A stretch of DNA of 64,000 nt from Cordilura impudica (GCA_963682025.1 OY821518.1:125140800-125204799); one strand, 5' to 3'. Shown: positions 11,771-22,599, numbered from the stretch's first letter. Translations and numbers: made by a program. The notes: generated from the letters alone by a model not told the origin.

Positions 11771-12572
11771 TTACTTTCTTTATATTAACTCGTAGTGTCT
11801 GCTTGTCGAAAAAATTTTGGATCGATTTTAACCCCTTTCCCATGACCCAATCGATGTGAAACTTTGCAGGCAGGCTCGTGGCAATGACAGAAATGATCTA
11901 GTAAATTTTTTTAGTGATGCCAAAACAATGGAAACTTTTAAATTTTTCTACCAGAGACAATAAAAAAATGTACAAAGGGTTAGTATTTATTATATTATTA
12001 CCACAACGACCCCAAAAGCAACAAGTCCAGCTATGACAACAACACATTAGAATAACAACAAGAACAATATAGAAACATCATATTTTTCATTTTTTTTTTA
12101 CTTTTTCAGAGATTACCGTGAACCTGTTCCACCAATTTTAATAATTTTTGAAATAGAAATCTTCCCGTGAATTTGGTGAATCATTCTCACTAAAAATGAT
12201 CACTGTAGCTGCACTCTTCAGGGCGTGATCGTGACAAGAACAACATAGAAAATTATATTTTTTCAAGACATTTTTTAGTTCTTCATTCAAATCTCGGGCC
12301 CTAACAGACCGATTTGGACGGTTTTAAATAGCAAACTTTTCAGGATGTTAATGAATCATTTGTTATGTCAACGAGCATCCTAGCTACCCGATTGATGCCG
12401 TCATCGTGATTTCCACAGACGGACAGACGGACATCGCTATATCAACTCCGGTTGTTATAAGGATCACAGATATATATTTTTTATGGGGTCCAAATTTTTT
12501 TTTTCTAATTATTACAAACGGAATGACAAACTTATATATACCCTCTGCACACTGGAGTGGAGGGTATAAATA
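11771..12572 (+). repeat. Repeat family B, 3' part with terminal inverted end
   Basis: About 0.8 kb of dispersed repeat. It starts in AACTCGTAGTGTCTGCTTGTC, which is found inverted at 29740-29780. It carries CACAGACGGACAGACGGACA (about 12414-12433) and ATCACAGATATATATTTTTT and ends in TATATACCCTCTGCACACTG then GAGTGGAGGGTATAA (about 12536-12569). The layout parallels family A: GACGGACATCGCT motif about 130 bp before a GGGTATAA end. Class unknown. A second partial copy is at 16640-17003. Confidence 0.55.
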
Positions 12573-12899
12573 TAAAAAATTTCTTTATAATATTGTAGAA
12601 TTTCGCAGAAACTCCATGAAAAAACTAATAAATATGAATTTTTTCAAAATGGACCATCTCACTAACGGTTGCTGCAAAAAATTAAATATTTTTCGAGCAA
12701 AAAAAAAAAACGCAACGCTGAGTTTTATGATCTTCAAATGTGTTTTTTTTAAATAATAACGGTATCCAATTCATCTCATTCATTTCTGTTGTGAAAGCTA
12801 AAATTTTTATATTCAGTGAAACAAGTGAATAATTTAGACGAGCAAAAAGAATGCAACGTTATGAATCAATATTAAAAGTAAGTAAGTTATATTTACTAA

Positions 12900-13125
12900 A
12901 ACAACAACTTAATAACACTGATGACTTGTGCCAAGTTTCCTGACTTTTGGTAAGGAAATAAAAATTTGGGGCGAAAAATCTTTTCGGGTTTTGATGAAAA
13001 TTTAAAATTTTCTTAATTAAGTAATAAAAGGCTCTGGGCCAAATTTCAATGCTCCACGAGCACTCCTTATACTTTTTTCAAGAAATGTATCAAGCGTTCC
13101 CACTGTGCACTACTGTGCAGAAGGT
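12900..13125 (+). repeat. Repeat family C fragment
   Basis: Shares AACACTGATGACTTGTGCCA, CTGACTTTTGGTAAGGAAAT and GGGCCAAATTTCAATGCTCC with 21160-21530. The longer copy contains GGGCGTGG motifs like those in the Helitron at 45671-47275, so family C may be a Helitron derivative. No coding potential. Confidence 0.5.
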
Positions 13126-13159
13126 ATATATCAGTTTGTTAATCCGTTTGCAACTCATC

Positions 13160-13265
13160 TTTAACTATATATATTCCTGATATTTCTAAAAGGAGTAGTC
13201 GACCTAACGATGTCCGTCTGTCTTTCGGTCTCCTGTCCGTAATATGCTTTAGGGGTCTTCAGACC
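13160..13265 (-). repeat. Family A/B fragment (GATGTCCGTCTGTC module)
   Basis: Contains ACGATGTCCGTCTGTCTTTC in the orientation opposite to family A1. Only this module is present. Confidence 0.4.
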
Positions 13266-13452
13266 AAATAGGTGAGGAATAACGTATGATAATGTAGATA
13301 TACTCCGATAAGATTTCATATAAAAAACTAAACTTGGTGAAAAATGTTTATACGCAACAGAAAACGTGCGTATAGACTGTATCAGCAATGCATACACATT
13401 TTAGTTTGCTTGCTGATTTTTTTTGTACATGTGAACGTTGTATGCATTCCCA

Positions 13453-14584
13453 CGGCTGCGGAAAATTTCCCGAAAACAATTTCCCAAATACAATTGCCCG
13501 AAAACAATTGCCCGAAAAAACAATTCCCCGAAAAAACAATTCCCCGAAAACAATTTCCCGAAATTACAATTTCCCGAAAACAATTTCCCGAAAACAATTT
13601 CCCGAAAGTACAATTTCCCGGAATTACAATTTCCCGAATTTGCAATTTCCCGAAATTACGATTTCCCGAAAAACATTTTCCCGAAATTACAATTTCCCTA
13701 TTTTTAGTTTACAACTTCCCATATATTCTTGATTTCCCCATAAAAAAAACTTACTGCATACGATTTCTTGAAAAAAACAATTTCCCGAGTATACGACTTC
13801 TCGAAGAAACAATTCCCCCACCCCGCACCACGCCATTCCTCTTCCACCCTCCCTCGTCATCCCTACCTATTTATTGGAGTATCATACGCTTATTTTTTCA
13901 TTGTGACTTTGAACACTTCGGTATTCAGACTTCCCGACGGATAACACTCACTCCATCACATCATGCCCATGCAGTAGGTGCTACGGAATCGTTACCATCT
14001 TGCACAGCGAAGTTTTTTAGTTATTTGGGTTAGTAACTGAGTATCAGTTATAGTAACTGAGTATCAGTTACTATGCCACTCGAAATCCTGGATAGCGAAA
14101 AAGTTAAACCTAGGTTGCTTTTGAATGGTTTCTTGTATCATGACGACGGTCAGTCCGTTGATAGCGTTTATTGGCGTTGTATCCTTTATCGAGGAAAACA
14201 TTGTACCGGTAGGGTCATAACAATCACAGTGCCGAAGCGGCTTTCGTTGCTAAAGAAAAAAATCGTTAATGAACCGAAAGATCTTGCCCGGACCACTACA
14301 TCAAGTGGTCAAGAACTGATTGCTCGCGCTTCGGCCGGAATTTCTGATGATATTGTTTCGGAAATGCCATCAACAAGCTCTTTGAAGAAATAGTAATTTC
14401 GGGAAATTGTAGTTTCGGGAAATTGTGTTCGGGAAATTGTATTTCGGGAAATTGTAATTTCGGGAAATTGTGTTCGGGAAATTGTAATTTCGGGAAATTG
14501 TCATTTCGGGAAATTGTGTTCGGGAAATTGTAATTTCGGGAAATTGTTTTCGGGAAATTGTTATCGGGAAATTTTCCGCAAATC
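13453..14584. mobile_element. Foldback element with FLYWCH ORF (copy 1), 9-bp target duplication
   Basis: A 1132-bp element flanked by an exact 9-bp direct repeat GCATTCCCA (13444-13452 and 14585-14593). The left arm (13453 to about 13700) is a tandem run of a ~14-bp unit close to AAAACAATTTCCCG. The right arm (about 14395-14584) is the same unit inverted (CGGGAAATTGT). The outer ends are TGCGGAAAATTTCCCG and its complement. The middle holds about 690 bp of unique DNA with a FLYWCH-domain ORF. Arms built of short sub-repeats are the hallmark of foldback elements. A 9-bp duplication and FLYWCH domains both occur in the Mutator-like (MULE) superfamily, so a MULE-derived origin is inferred. No transposase is present, so it would be mobilised in trans. 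A second copy is at 56795-57936. Confidence 0.85.
14073..14393 (+). CDS. FLYWCH zinc-finger fragment inside foldback element
   Basis: A 106-residue open frame. Residues 15-46 match the FLYWCH zinc-finger pattern: F20-L21-Y22 in NGFLYHDD, then YWRC (W34, C36) and C44 in GKHCTGR. The closing His pair is not in this frame. It appears one frame over at 14213-14227 as GHNNHS, followed by AEAAFVAKEK. A longer A run near 14251-14263 then restores the original frame, giving the tail IVNEPKDLAR to STSSLKK. The open frame is therefore a chimera of two frames and probably does not fold as a complete zinc finger. FLYWCH domains bind DNA or protein and occur in MULE transposases and in host regulators. 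TCAGTT initiator-like sequences lie about 10 and 30 bp before the ATG. Whether it is expressed is unknown. Confidence 0.7.
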   Translation: MPLEILDSEKVKPRLLLNGFLYHDDGQSVDSVYWRCILYRGKHCTGRVITITVPKRLSLLKKKIVNEPKDLARTTTSSGQELIARASAGISDDIVSEMPSTSSLKK

Positions 14585-14599
14585 GCATTCCCAGTATGT

Positions 14600-15395
14600 A
14601 TTGAAATATTATTTCTCCAATATTTGAGAAAAGTTAAGTTCTCAAATTGATGTCCAATGTAATTTTCAAGTTGAGTTGAACCATTTTTCTCCTTGTTTGC
14701 TTCAACTTGACATCAAGTTGAGACTTAACAAATTTTCCAATCTTTGAGAAATATTTTAACTCTCAATTTGATATCCAACACTTTTCTCCACTTGATACCA
14801 AACATTTTTTAAACTCGAATACGATTTGTGTTATGTTTGAGATATTATTTAAATATGTCATAAATAATAAATTAAATTAAAAATTGCCAAAAAAGTACAA
14901 ATAATTGATATATTTTTAATTATTTTTACTTTTTGTCGAATTTTTTAATTTAAATTCTTATTTATGGCATATTTAATATTAACATTCATAATATGTACAA
15001 ATAATTAATTCATTTATTTTTAATTCTAAATTTTAAAAAAATATTAACATGAACATAATAATGTTAAATATGTAATGAAATTAAATTGAAACATTAAAAA
15101 AAGTACATTGTTTTCATTTCTAAAATTAGTATAATTTTTTTTAACATGGCAATTCCGTACCTTCCATTTGATACCGATTGGAGAAATTTCTTTGCTATCA
15201 AGTTGAGAATCACAAATTTCTCAATTTGATAACTAAGAAAATCAACATATAAAAAAAGTGCCTTTTAAGTTGAGAAGACTATCATCGGACTATTGAGGTG
15301 CATTTGAGAATTAACGTTGGAGATTTGGGAAATGTATTTGATCTCAAATGCACCTCAAGTTGATAGCAAACAAAAATTTTTATTGGGTTGCCTAT
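14600..15395. repeat. Region dense in TCAAGTTGA / TCAACTTGA motifs
   Basis: Variants of TCAAGTTGAG or CTCAATTTGATA recur in both orientations near 14642, 14666, 14702, 14713, 14762, 14786, 15196, 15219, 15265 and 15351, in two clusters separated by about 370 bp of plain AT-rich DNA. The stretch ends with a pair of complementary segments, GGTGCATTTGAGAATTA (15298) and ATCTCAAATGCACCTC (about 15341). It looks like an inverted-repeat element with internal sub-repeats, but I cannot set its ends. No coding potential. Confidence 0.4.
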
Positions 15396-16080
15396 AAACA
15401 AACAAATAAGAATGTAATAGTATGTATGTATGTATATACATATATGTATGTAGATTGCCCCTAATAATTGCTTTCAATTAAAAAAGCACGAAATAAAATT
15501 GTGCTATATTTTACCGATTTTTATGATATGATGATTATGATGATTTTATAATTTGACGTCAATAAACCATTTGGAATTAGTGCCACAAATGAGCCCAAGC
15601 TAGTATAGGACGATTAAGTAAAAAAATTCAAATATTTTTCAAAAACTGCTGAATTTTAGATCATTCTAACCCTAGGAGCACATAATGGTTTTATCTAGTT
15701 TGCTAGAACAATTACTTTAGTTAAATATGCCAAAATTCATAGTTTGGCATCGGCAAGGAATGCGTTAACGTTGTTCGATTTATTCACAATTTTTAGCATG
15801 GAAGACTTGCACATTTGGTTATTATATTTTGAGCGTCGCATCTAAAAACTTGCACTTACAAAATAAGAGATTTTTTGAATAAATTGTCTTTCAAAAAAAT
15901 TATGGCTTTGCTAAAGTTGAAAAAATGTTGGTCGCATTTCATGACCTAGAGTTTTTTGGCACAAAAGTGGTCTGGGGCATTTGTTATTTCTTGGCGAGTT
16001 TTTATTCGATTTTGAAGCTATATAGCTTTTTGAAAAGATAATTTAGTACTGATATCGATTCATTTAACAACTTGTCGAAA
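15396..16080. other. AT-rich spacer with TATG/TA microsatellite
   Basis: A GTATGTATGTATATACATAT microsatellite lies at about 15421-15450. Otherwise no gene or repeat boundary is recognised. Confidence 0.45.
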
Positions 16081-16280
16081 AACTTATGCTGTAGAACTAA
16101 CTTTTCGTAAAATCTAAAAAAGGCATATTTTCCCCATATAAACACACTTCGAATTTTCAGTCGCCTTGAGGCACCTCTAAATATTTTTTGATTGACTCAA
16201 ATCTTTGTATTTCTCATTTTTTTTGCTATACTCATATCTCAAGGGGGTGCGACTTTAAATTCGCACCTTAAAAATTAAAT
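16081..16280 (+). repeat. Dispersed repeat shared with the right edge of the window
   Basis: CATATTTTCCCCATATAAAC (about 16124-16143) with its flanks is repeated in reverse orientation at about 63930-63975. Both are preceded by a segment like GTAGAACTAACTTTTCGTA. The partner runs off the window end, so length and class cannot be set. Confidence 0.45.
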
Positions 16281-16599
16281 ATTGTTTTGGCATACCAGCT
16301 ACATCTGACTATTCGGAGCAAACTCTCCTGGGTGATGCCTGAACGAGAAAATAAATCGGCTAAGTCCTACTACAAATAAAAAACTGATATTCGGCCGAGA
16401 CAATTTTAAGTTGGTTGAGCTGCACAAATCACGCAAGATTTAATTTCTTTTTTTAGAAGTATTTTTAATATCAATGCATAAATTTAAATACATTTGCTCT
16501 TGTTTTCGAACCAAATTTACACTAATATTTAAAATATTATATGAACACTGGGGCCAACTTCGGCCGCAGCAGCGGCATAGCCGCCTTTATGACGCACGA

Positions 16600-17005
16600 C
16601 TAGGACCTCTCGACACGTGGAGTATAACCATACACACACTTATGAAAACACAACGACAAAAACAACAACAACATTTACAGCTATCTAACAAAGATTATAA
16701 TTTTATAAAGAATTTTTCTACATTTTAATTGAAATCTCGGGACCTATTGAACCAATTTGGACGATTTTACAGAGCACTTAAGACATCAATGAATTATTTT
16801 CACTTAAAATGAGCAACTCAGATGACCTTTTGAGATCGTGATTTCCACGGGCAGGCGGACATCGCTCTCTTTACTCCGCTTCAAATAAAGATCAAGGATA
16901 TATTTATATATATTATGGTGTCAGGATTTTGTGCTCTAATTATAAACGGAATGACAAGTTTATATACGAGTATACCCTCTGCTTACTTGTGTGGAAAGTA
17001 TAAAA
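16600..17005 (+). repeat. Repeat family B, second partial 3' copy
   Basis: Shares with 12400-12570 the GGCGGACATCGCTCT module (about 16853), AAACGGAATGACAAGTTTAT (about 16945) and the terminal TATACCCTCTGCTTAC to GGAAAGTATAAA. The last inverted part is more diverged than at 12551. Confidence 0.5.
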
Positions 17006-18285
17006 ATGACAATATAATACGTTTTTCTGAAAAGTTTTTAAAGTTTGATAGAATATCTCAATTAACTTGAAATGTTCTTTATCGAAATAGCTTTCGACCT
17101 TAACCAGAACATGAAAGATAAAACTTATAAAAAATAAGAGTATCAAAGATATATAATTAATTTATAGAATTAAATATACAATTTGTAAAAAGATTTCTTA
17201 AAACTAATTTCCGTTAGATATAAAATTACTAAAAACAAATTTCAAGTTGAAATTTGAGATATAATAGTGATAATATCTGAAAAATGCTTAGCCTCAAAAC
17301 TATTCCCGTTCAATTCTTATTAATAAAGTGGGTGTATCAGTATTTTAAACTAAAATACGCTTCTGTATAAACAAAAACAAAATAATAAAAAAAAAAATTA
17401 AATAAACTGCACGTGTAGTCTGCAACACACAAGTACTCGCTTTTACAAACAAACAAACAAACAAACATCATATAACAAATTTATATATTTTGTATTTTTG
17501 ATCAACGCTGATAAGCAAATGAAAAATATAATACTTTTCTCAACCACCACAACGATGATGATGACGATGATGATGTTGTTGTAGTTGATGTTAAGAGGCG
17601 ATAATAGAGACTATAGTTGAAATTCGTAATGTTTGCTTTGGAAAAATAGAAAGATGGAATGAAGTAAAATTAACTGCAAGTAACTGACGATAAAAACAAT
17701 TTTAAAAACGGATAAAAAAAGCGGAGAAAAAATATTAACAGTCATTTGCTTAGGGGCTAAATAAATAAAAAATAAATAAAAAATTTAGCTAAATGCCAAC
17801 ATCATTTTAAGAGATGATTTAGAATTGATTCGACAGGCTACTAGACAAAATAATATTTGTTTTACGAGGGCGGTCCCAGCACGACCTGACCTGACGTATA
17901 GATGGCGGCAATAGTTTGAAAAAAATTATTTTAGTGAAAAGTGCAACCTTCTAAAACATATGTTTTATATATCAAGGCGCTACGTGGAACTGTGGGATTT
18001 TGCTGGCTAAAAGTCCGTTTTTCAAAAATGCAATGATGCAGATTTGTAGAGATGTGTTTTGTTAAGAGAAATGCAAAATAATTGTTTTTCTAGAAATTCT
18101 TCTTTTGTCCAAAATAACGTGGCAAAGTCACATAAACGAAAATCTGCAGTAACTGCCTCACATTTTCGTGCATTTCCATGGTCCGGGTGGACAATTTCGT
18201 TTTGTCTTATCGATTTGATATAAGTGTATTTGCAAAATATAGTATTTTGACTTTAATTTTGGGAAAAAAAATTATTGAATAACAA
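17006..18285. other. AT-rich spacer with simple repeats
   Basis: Contains (AAAC)n at about 17444-17465 and a GATGATGATGACGATGATGA run at about 17553-17575. The segment TCGATTTGATATAAGTGTAT just before the Helitron end at 18286 shows no other structure. No gene recognised. Confidence 0.45.
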
Positions 18286-19335
18286 TCTACATATATAAAA
18301 TTCATTTTCTGTTTGTTTGTTTGTTTGTTTGACCGCTATAAAAATTTTTATTTTTTAACGGATTTTCGTGAAATTTCGTACACACGATCTCAATACCCCA
18401 GGAAAGGTCGCCATATACTTTTTACCGGCCACGCCTACTTTTACACCCACATTTTATGTAAAATTCATTTTCTGTTTTATTCATATTTGTTCACTATACA
18501 AATTTTTATTTATCAACAGATTTCTCTGAAATTCGGTACACACGATCCCTGTACTCCAGCTAAGGTCTTCATATACTTTTTATCGACCACGCCTACTTTT
18601 ACGCCCACTTTTTATATACAATTCATTTTCTGCTTTTCGTATATTTGTTCGCTATACAAATTTTTATTTTTCAACGCATTTCTCTGAAATTTGGTACACA
18701 CGATCTCTCTGCTCCAGGAAGGTCGACATATTCTTCGTACCGGTCACGCCTACTGTTACGCCCACTTTTTGTATACAATTCATATTCTGTTTTTTGGTAC
18801 ATTTGTTCGTACATTTTTTTTAACGGATTTCTCTGAAATTTACTACACACGATCTCTGTACTCCAGAGAGGTCGCCATATAATTCTTGCCGGCCACGCCT
18901 ACTTCTACGCCCACTTTTTATTCAAAATTAATTTTCTGTTTTTTCGTATATTTGTTCACTGTAGAAATTTTTATTTTTCAAGGGATGTCTAAAATTTGGT
19001 CACACGATCTCTATACTACAGAGAAGGCCACCATATGCTTCTTACAGGCCACGCCTACTTTGCGCCAACTTCTATGTATATAAAACTTATTTTTTCCTTT
19101 TATTTGTTTCTTTATTTGATTGCTATACAAACTTTTATTTTTCAATGGCTTTCTCCGAAATTGAGTACATATTCCAGGGAAGGTCGCCATATGATTTTTA
19201 CCGACCACGCCTACTTTTACGCCAAATTTTCATATAAAATTCATATTTTGTTGTGTGGTATATTTCTTCCCTATACAAATTTGTACTTTTCAACGGATTT
19301 CTCTGAAATTTGGTTTACACGGAAATAACTACACG
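18286..19335 (+). mobile_element. Helitron-like 5' end with ~157-bp tandem array
   Basis: Begins TCTACATATATAAAATTCAT preceded by A (18285), matching the Helitron 5' TC end and the TCTATATATATAAAA heads at 46648 and 47275 (minus strand). It then repeats a unit of about 149-163 bp from TTCATTTTCTG to GGCCACGCCTACTTTTACGC; heads are at about 18301, 18464, 18622, 18779, 18928, 19086 and 19240. Each unit contains TTCTCTGAAATTYGGTACAC. The array is cut at about 19325-19335 by the inverted-end element that follows. No 3' CTAG end was identified. The array units carry the same GGGCGTGG-type module, inverted, as the 47.1-kb Helitron. Confidence 0.65.
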
Positions 19336-20385
19336 GTGAACAAATTCCCCAAACTTAAAAAAAAGGTACCCAAAAAAAAATGAACAAATTTCCCATTTTT
19401 TCTTTATCGAAATAAAAAATTAACTTACTCCCCAAATTCATTCTTAAATTTTAACATATTTTTATTTAATGAATTTTGTTAAATATTTATTTTAGTAAAC
19501 ATTTGCATACTGCTCTCAATATATGTCCTACAATAAATGCATTTAAAATGAGTATTCCTTTCAATAGCATCATTTCGTTGCGCGGAAGCTACTCGCACGG
19601 GGAATACAGCTTAGCTAGAACATCGGAATGATCTGAAAAATATATTTTGACAATTAAAATAAGTTGGCAATTAAAATAAGTGCTGCCGCGCAGCTGTGGC
19701 TGCCAAACGCGTGGAAGCAGCGCGCGGCGCGTGAACGCGACGGATGCGGACGCGACGCGCTCTCGGAACACAGCTCAGCTAAAATATCGCAATGCACTAA
19801 AAATATGTTTTAGGAATTAAAATAAGTTAACGAGAACAAAGCGGCAGCACGGGTAGTAGCTGCGGGGAAGCGGCGCGAAGCGCGCGGACCGCGGACACGG
19901 ACGCGACACGCTCGCGGAACACAGCTCAGCTAAAATATCGCAATGATCTGAAAAATATATTTTGGCGATTAAAATAAGTTGACAACAACTGCGCGGCAGC
20001 ACGGGTGTGGCTGCCAAACGCGCGGAAGCGGACGCGACTCGCTCGTGGAACACAGCTTAGTGAAATGTCGTATGATAAATTTTATCTACGTATGTGAAAC
20101 AATTACCTGTTGATCAAAATAGGCCACACATATACTATAAGCAGTTGCTTAAAGAAACCTTGCGACACAATATTAAACGTCGCATTAGTCTTTCATTTCT
20201 GAAACTTGAATTTGACGTCTCTGCTCAATGATAATCACTTATTGAATGAAGTAATTCAGCATCTTATAAAAAACTTCTAAATTAAAAAATCAAAAAATTT
20301 TTAATTGAAATAAAAAACGAATTTACTTCCCATACAAATTTTTGGGTAGAAAGTTCATTTTATTGGGGAATTTGTTAATTGGGGG
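19336..20385. mobile_element. Element with inverted ends enclosing a GC-rich tandem array
   Basis: The left end carries AACAAATTCCCCAA (19339-19352). Its exact complement TTGGGGAATTTGTT lies at 20363-20376, and looser similarity extends further inward (TACCCAAAAA near 19368 against TTTTTGGGTA near 20340). Inside, 19570-20070 is strikingly GC-rich and holds about four partial repeats. CAGCTYAGCT landmarks lie at 19607, 19771, 19922 and 20053, with GCGCGGAAGC and GGACGCGAC blocks. No coding frame is credible. The outer boundaries and target duplication are not clear. It appears to have landed in the Helitron array to its left. Confidence 0.6.
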
Positions 20386-20990
20386 CTAAATACTCTGCGC
20401 CTGGTAAGCATAGTGAACCATTTTTCAAGTCAAAGGCCTTTTTATACCGGGCAAGTTAAAAAATATTCAGGTGTCACAAAGTCAGTGTTTTTAGAGTTTC
20501 TTCGACAAAAAAAAGTTAAAAAAGTTCAACTTTGTGTTCTGGTTGCAAAAAAAAATAAAAAAAAAAAGGTGGGAGTGTATTCTTTGGATTTAATAAATAA
20601 AGTTCGGATAATATTGTATACTGTAGAACAAAGTTAAAAATTCTATAAAAAAATCACACGAAATTTCATTTCAGTAATTCAAAGCAGCTGAAGAAGCTCC
20701 AAATAAGGATTATTGAAGGTATATGCTAATCTTCTCTAGAAAGTGCAACAAAGTCGAAACAAATACTGATATTTTTCATAGCATAAGACGTCAACCTCAT
20801 AAACATGTTTTGGAACTAGATGATGTCGTTAAATGATAGAATATGAATAAAAGTCATACACGTAAAAATATTTATCAGTCATTATATCGTTTATCTTGTT
20901 TCAGCTAATTTTTTTCATGGAAAAATATTGTTACTTATAGCTTTTAAGCCGAATTACAAAACTTTTTTCGGATTGTTTCAAAAACAAAAT
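20386..20990. other. AT-rich spacer, nothing recognised
   Basis: Short lysine-rich open frames here come from A-rich sequence. No gene or repeat boundary recognised. Confidence 0.45.
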
Positions 20991-21535
20991 TTTTAAATAA
21001 AATACTTTTTTTGGGCGGCGGGCGTGGCATATTTCCGTAAAACTTTGCAAACATCTTTAATTCATATTACTGATAACTTGTCAATTTACAAGACTTTGAA
21101 TGAAGAAATAAAAATTCGGGTCCAAAAATTCACGACTGATTTCCATGAATCCCAACTTCATAACACTGACGATTTGCGGCAAGTTTCATGACTTTTGGTA
21201 AAGAAATAAAAATTCGGGTCTAAAAATTCATATTCTGGTATATGGGCTGTGGGCGATGGGCGTGGCCGATGTCCATGAAACTCTCCAGATATCTCTACTT
21301 CATAACACTGATGACTTATGACAAGTTTCTTGACTTTTGGTAAGGAAATAAAAATTTGGGACGAAAAAATACTTTCGTGTTATATGGGCGGAAGGAGATG
21401 GGCGTGGTCAATATTGATGAAATTTAAAATTTTTCTTAATTGAGTTGATAAAAGTCTCTGGGCCAAATTTCAATGTTCCACGAGCTCTCCTCATACTTTT
21501 TGCCAAAAAATGGATGGTCCCACTGTGCGTGGTTT
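20991..21535 (+). repeat. Repeat family C with internal tandem units
   Basis: Three imperfect units start with TCATAYYACTGAYRACTTG-like sequence near 21061, 21158 and 21301. Each is followed by GACTTTTGGTAARGAAATAA or a variant. GGCGGGCGTGGCATA, GATGGGCGTGGCCGATG and GATGGGCGTGGTCAAT occur between them. The right end GGGCCAAATTTCAATGTTCC then CCACTGTGCG matches 13030-13110. Confidence 0.5.
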
Positions 21536-21589
21536 AGTATTTTTTTTTTTGGGCTGTGAAAAGTAAACGATCTTAGTGAATTTCTAAAC

Positions 21590-22437
21590 ATGGAACAAAT
21601 TGCTCATCGTTATGTAAATCAACACTTTCATTCGAATGGTCCCAGTCCAAACAATATTATAGCCGAGCTAGATTCTATTCTGAGAAAGTCTGCTCCTTAA
21701 TTTACGACTATAAAATATTGAGTGGTAAGTTTAAAATTTGGAGAAGTACAAAAAAAGCGTAGTGAAGATGTTTTAATTGAGTGTTTGGCGATGTTTCATC
21801 GCAATAAAGCTGAGTTTTTGGGTCCATTCGTAACCATGAATGACACATGGATCCACCACTTCACACCTGAGACAAAACAACAGTCAAAACAGTGGACTGG
21901 AATGGAAGAATCGTGTCCAAAGAACGCGAAGACAGTTCCATCTGCAGGCAAGGTTGTGGCAACAAACAGGGATGCACATGGGATAATTTTTATTGATTAT
22001 CTTCAAAAAGCAAAAACAATCAACCGCAAGTATTATGTTAACTTATTGCAGTGTTTAAGTCGTGAACTTAAGGAAAACGGACTGCATTTGGCAAAAATCC
22101 ACTATTGCAATGGAAAAAATCCATGATTTAAAATTCGAATTGCTTTATACGTACATTATTCGCCAGTTTTAGCTCACTCGGATTATTTTCTATTGCCAAT
22201 TGCCAAATTTGGAAACATGGCTTGGTGGTAAAAGATTTGCCAACAATGGACAGTTCTTACTATAAAAAGAGTGTCGAAGCTAGTGCATATCGGTGGGAAA
22301 AGTGTATCGAGAAAAAAGGAGATTATGTTGAGAAATTAAAAAAAAATTTCCCAAATTTGTTGTGTCTTCTTTGTCAGGTTGTCGGTCGTATTTATATGAT
22401 GCAAAAATATTTTCTGCAATATTGTGGTAGGATTTGA
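21590..22437 (+). pseudogene. DD34D mariner transposase, decayed
   Basis: Starts at ATG 21590 with MEQIAHRYVNQHF and a stop after about 30 codons. The central block at 21722-22126 is clear mariner: ECLAMFHRNKAEFLGPFVTM, NDTWIHHFTPETK (first catalytic Asp region), QSKQWTGMEES, KTVPSAGKVVATN and IIFIDYLQKAKTINRKYYVN. The second catalytic box (QDNAPAH in the family) is replaced by unrelated residues. The third block survives in pieces (HSDYF near 22174, then RWEKCIEKKGDYVEK near 22290). Expected length is about 345 residues; several frameshifts break it. No terminal inverted repeats were identified. Confidence 0.85.
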
Positions 22438-22599
22438 AGCAATGGCGATGAAAGGTTATAAAACTTACTAAAAACCTTCTTTTGATACATCGAATTTGTA
22501 TTTATATCTGGAAAGCGATAAGTGGATATTTGCCTTGAATTCCTTTGCAGTCATTGCAAGTAGCTGCGAAATTTCGCCTTCCCCACCTTTTACAATGCT

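Noticed and set aside
13344..13732. Open frames on both strands rich in PENNFPK or GKLFSGNC repeats (also 56592-57066)
   Set aside because: These are readings of the 14-bp foldback arm units in different frames; the arms are inverted repeats of a DNA element.
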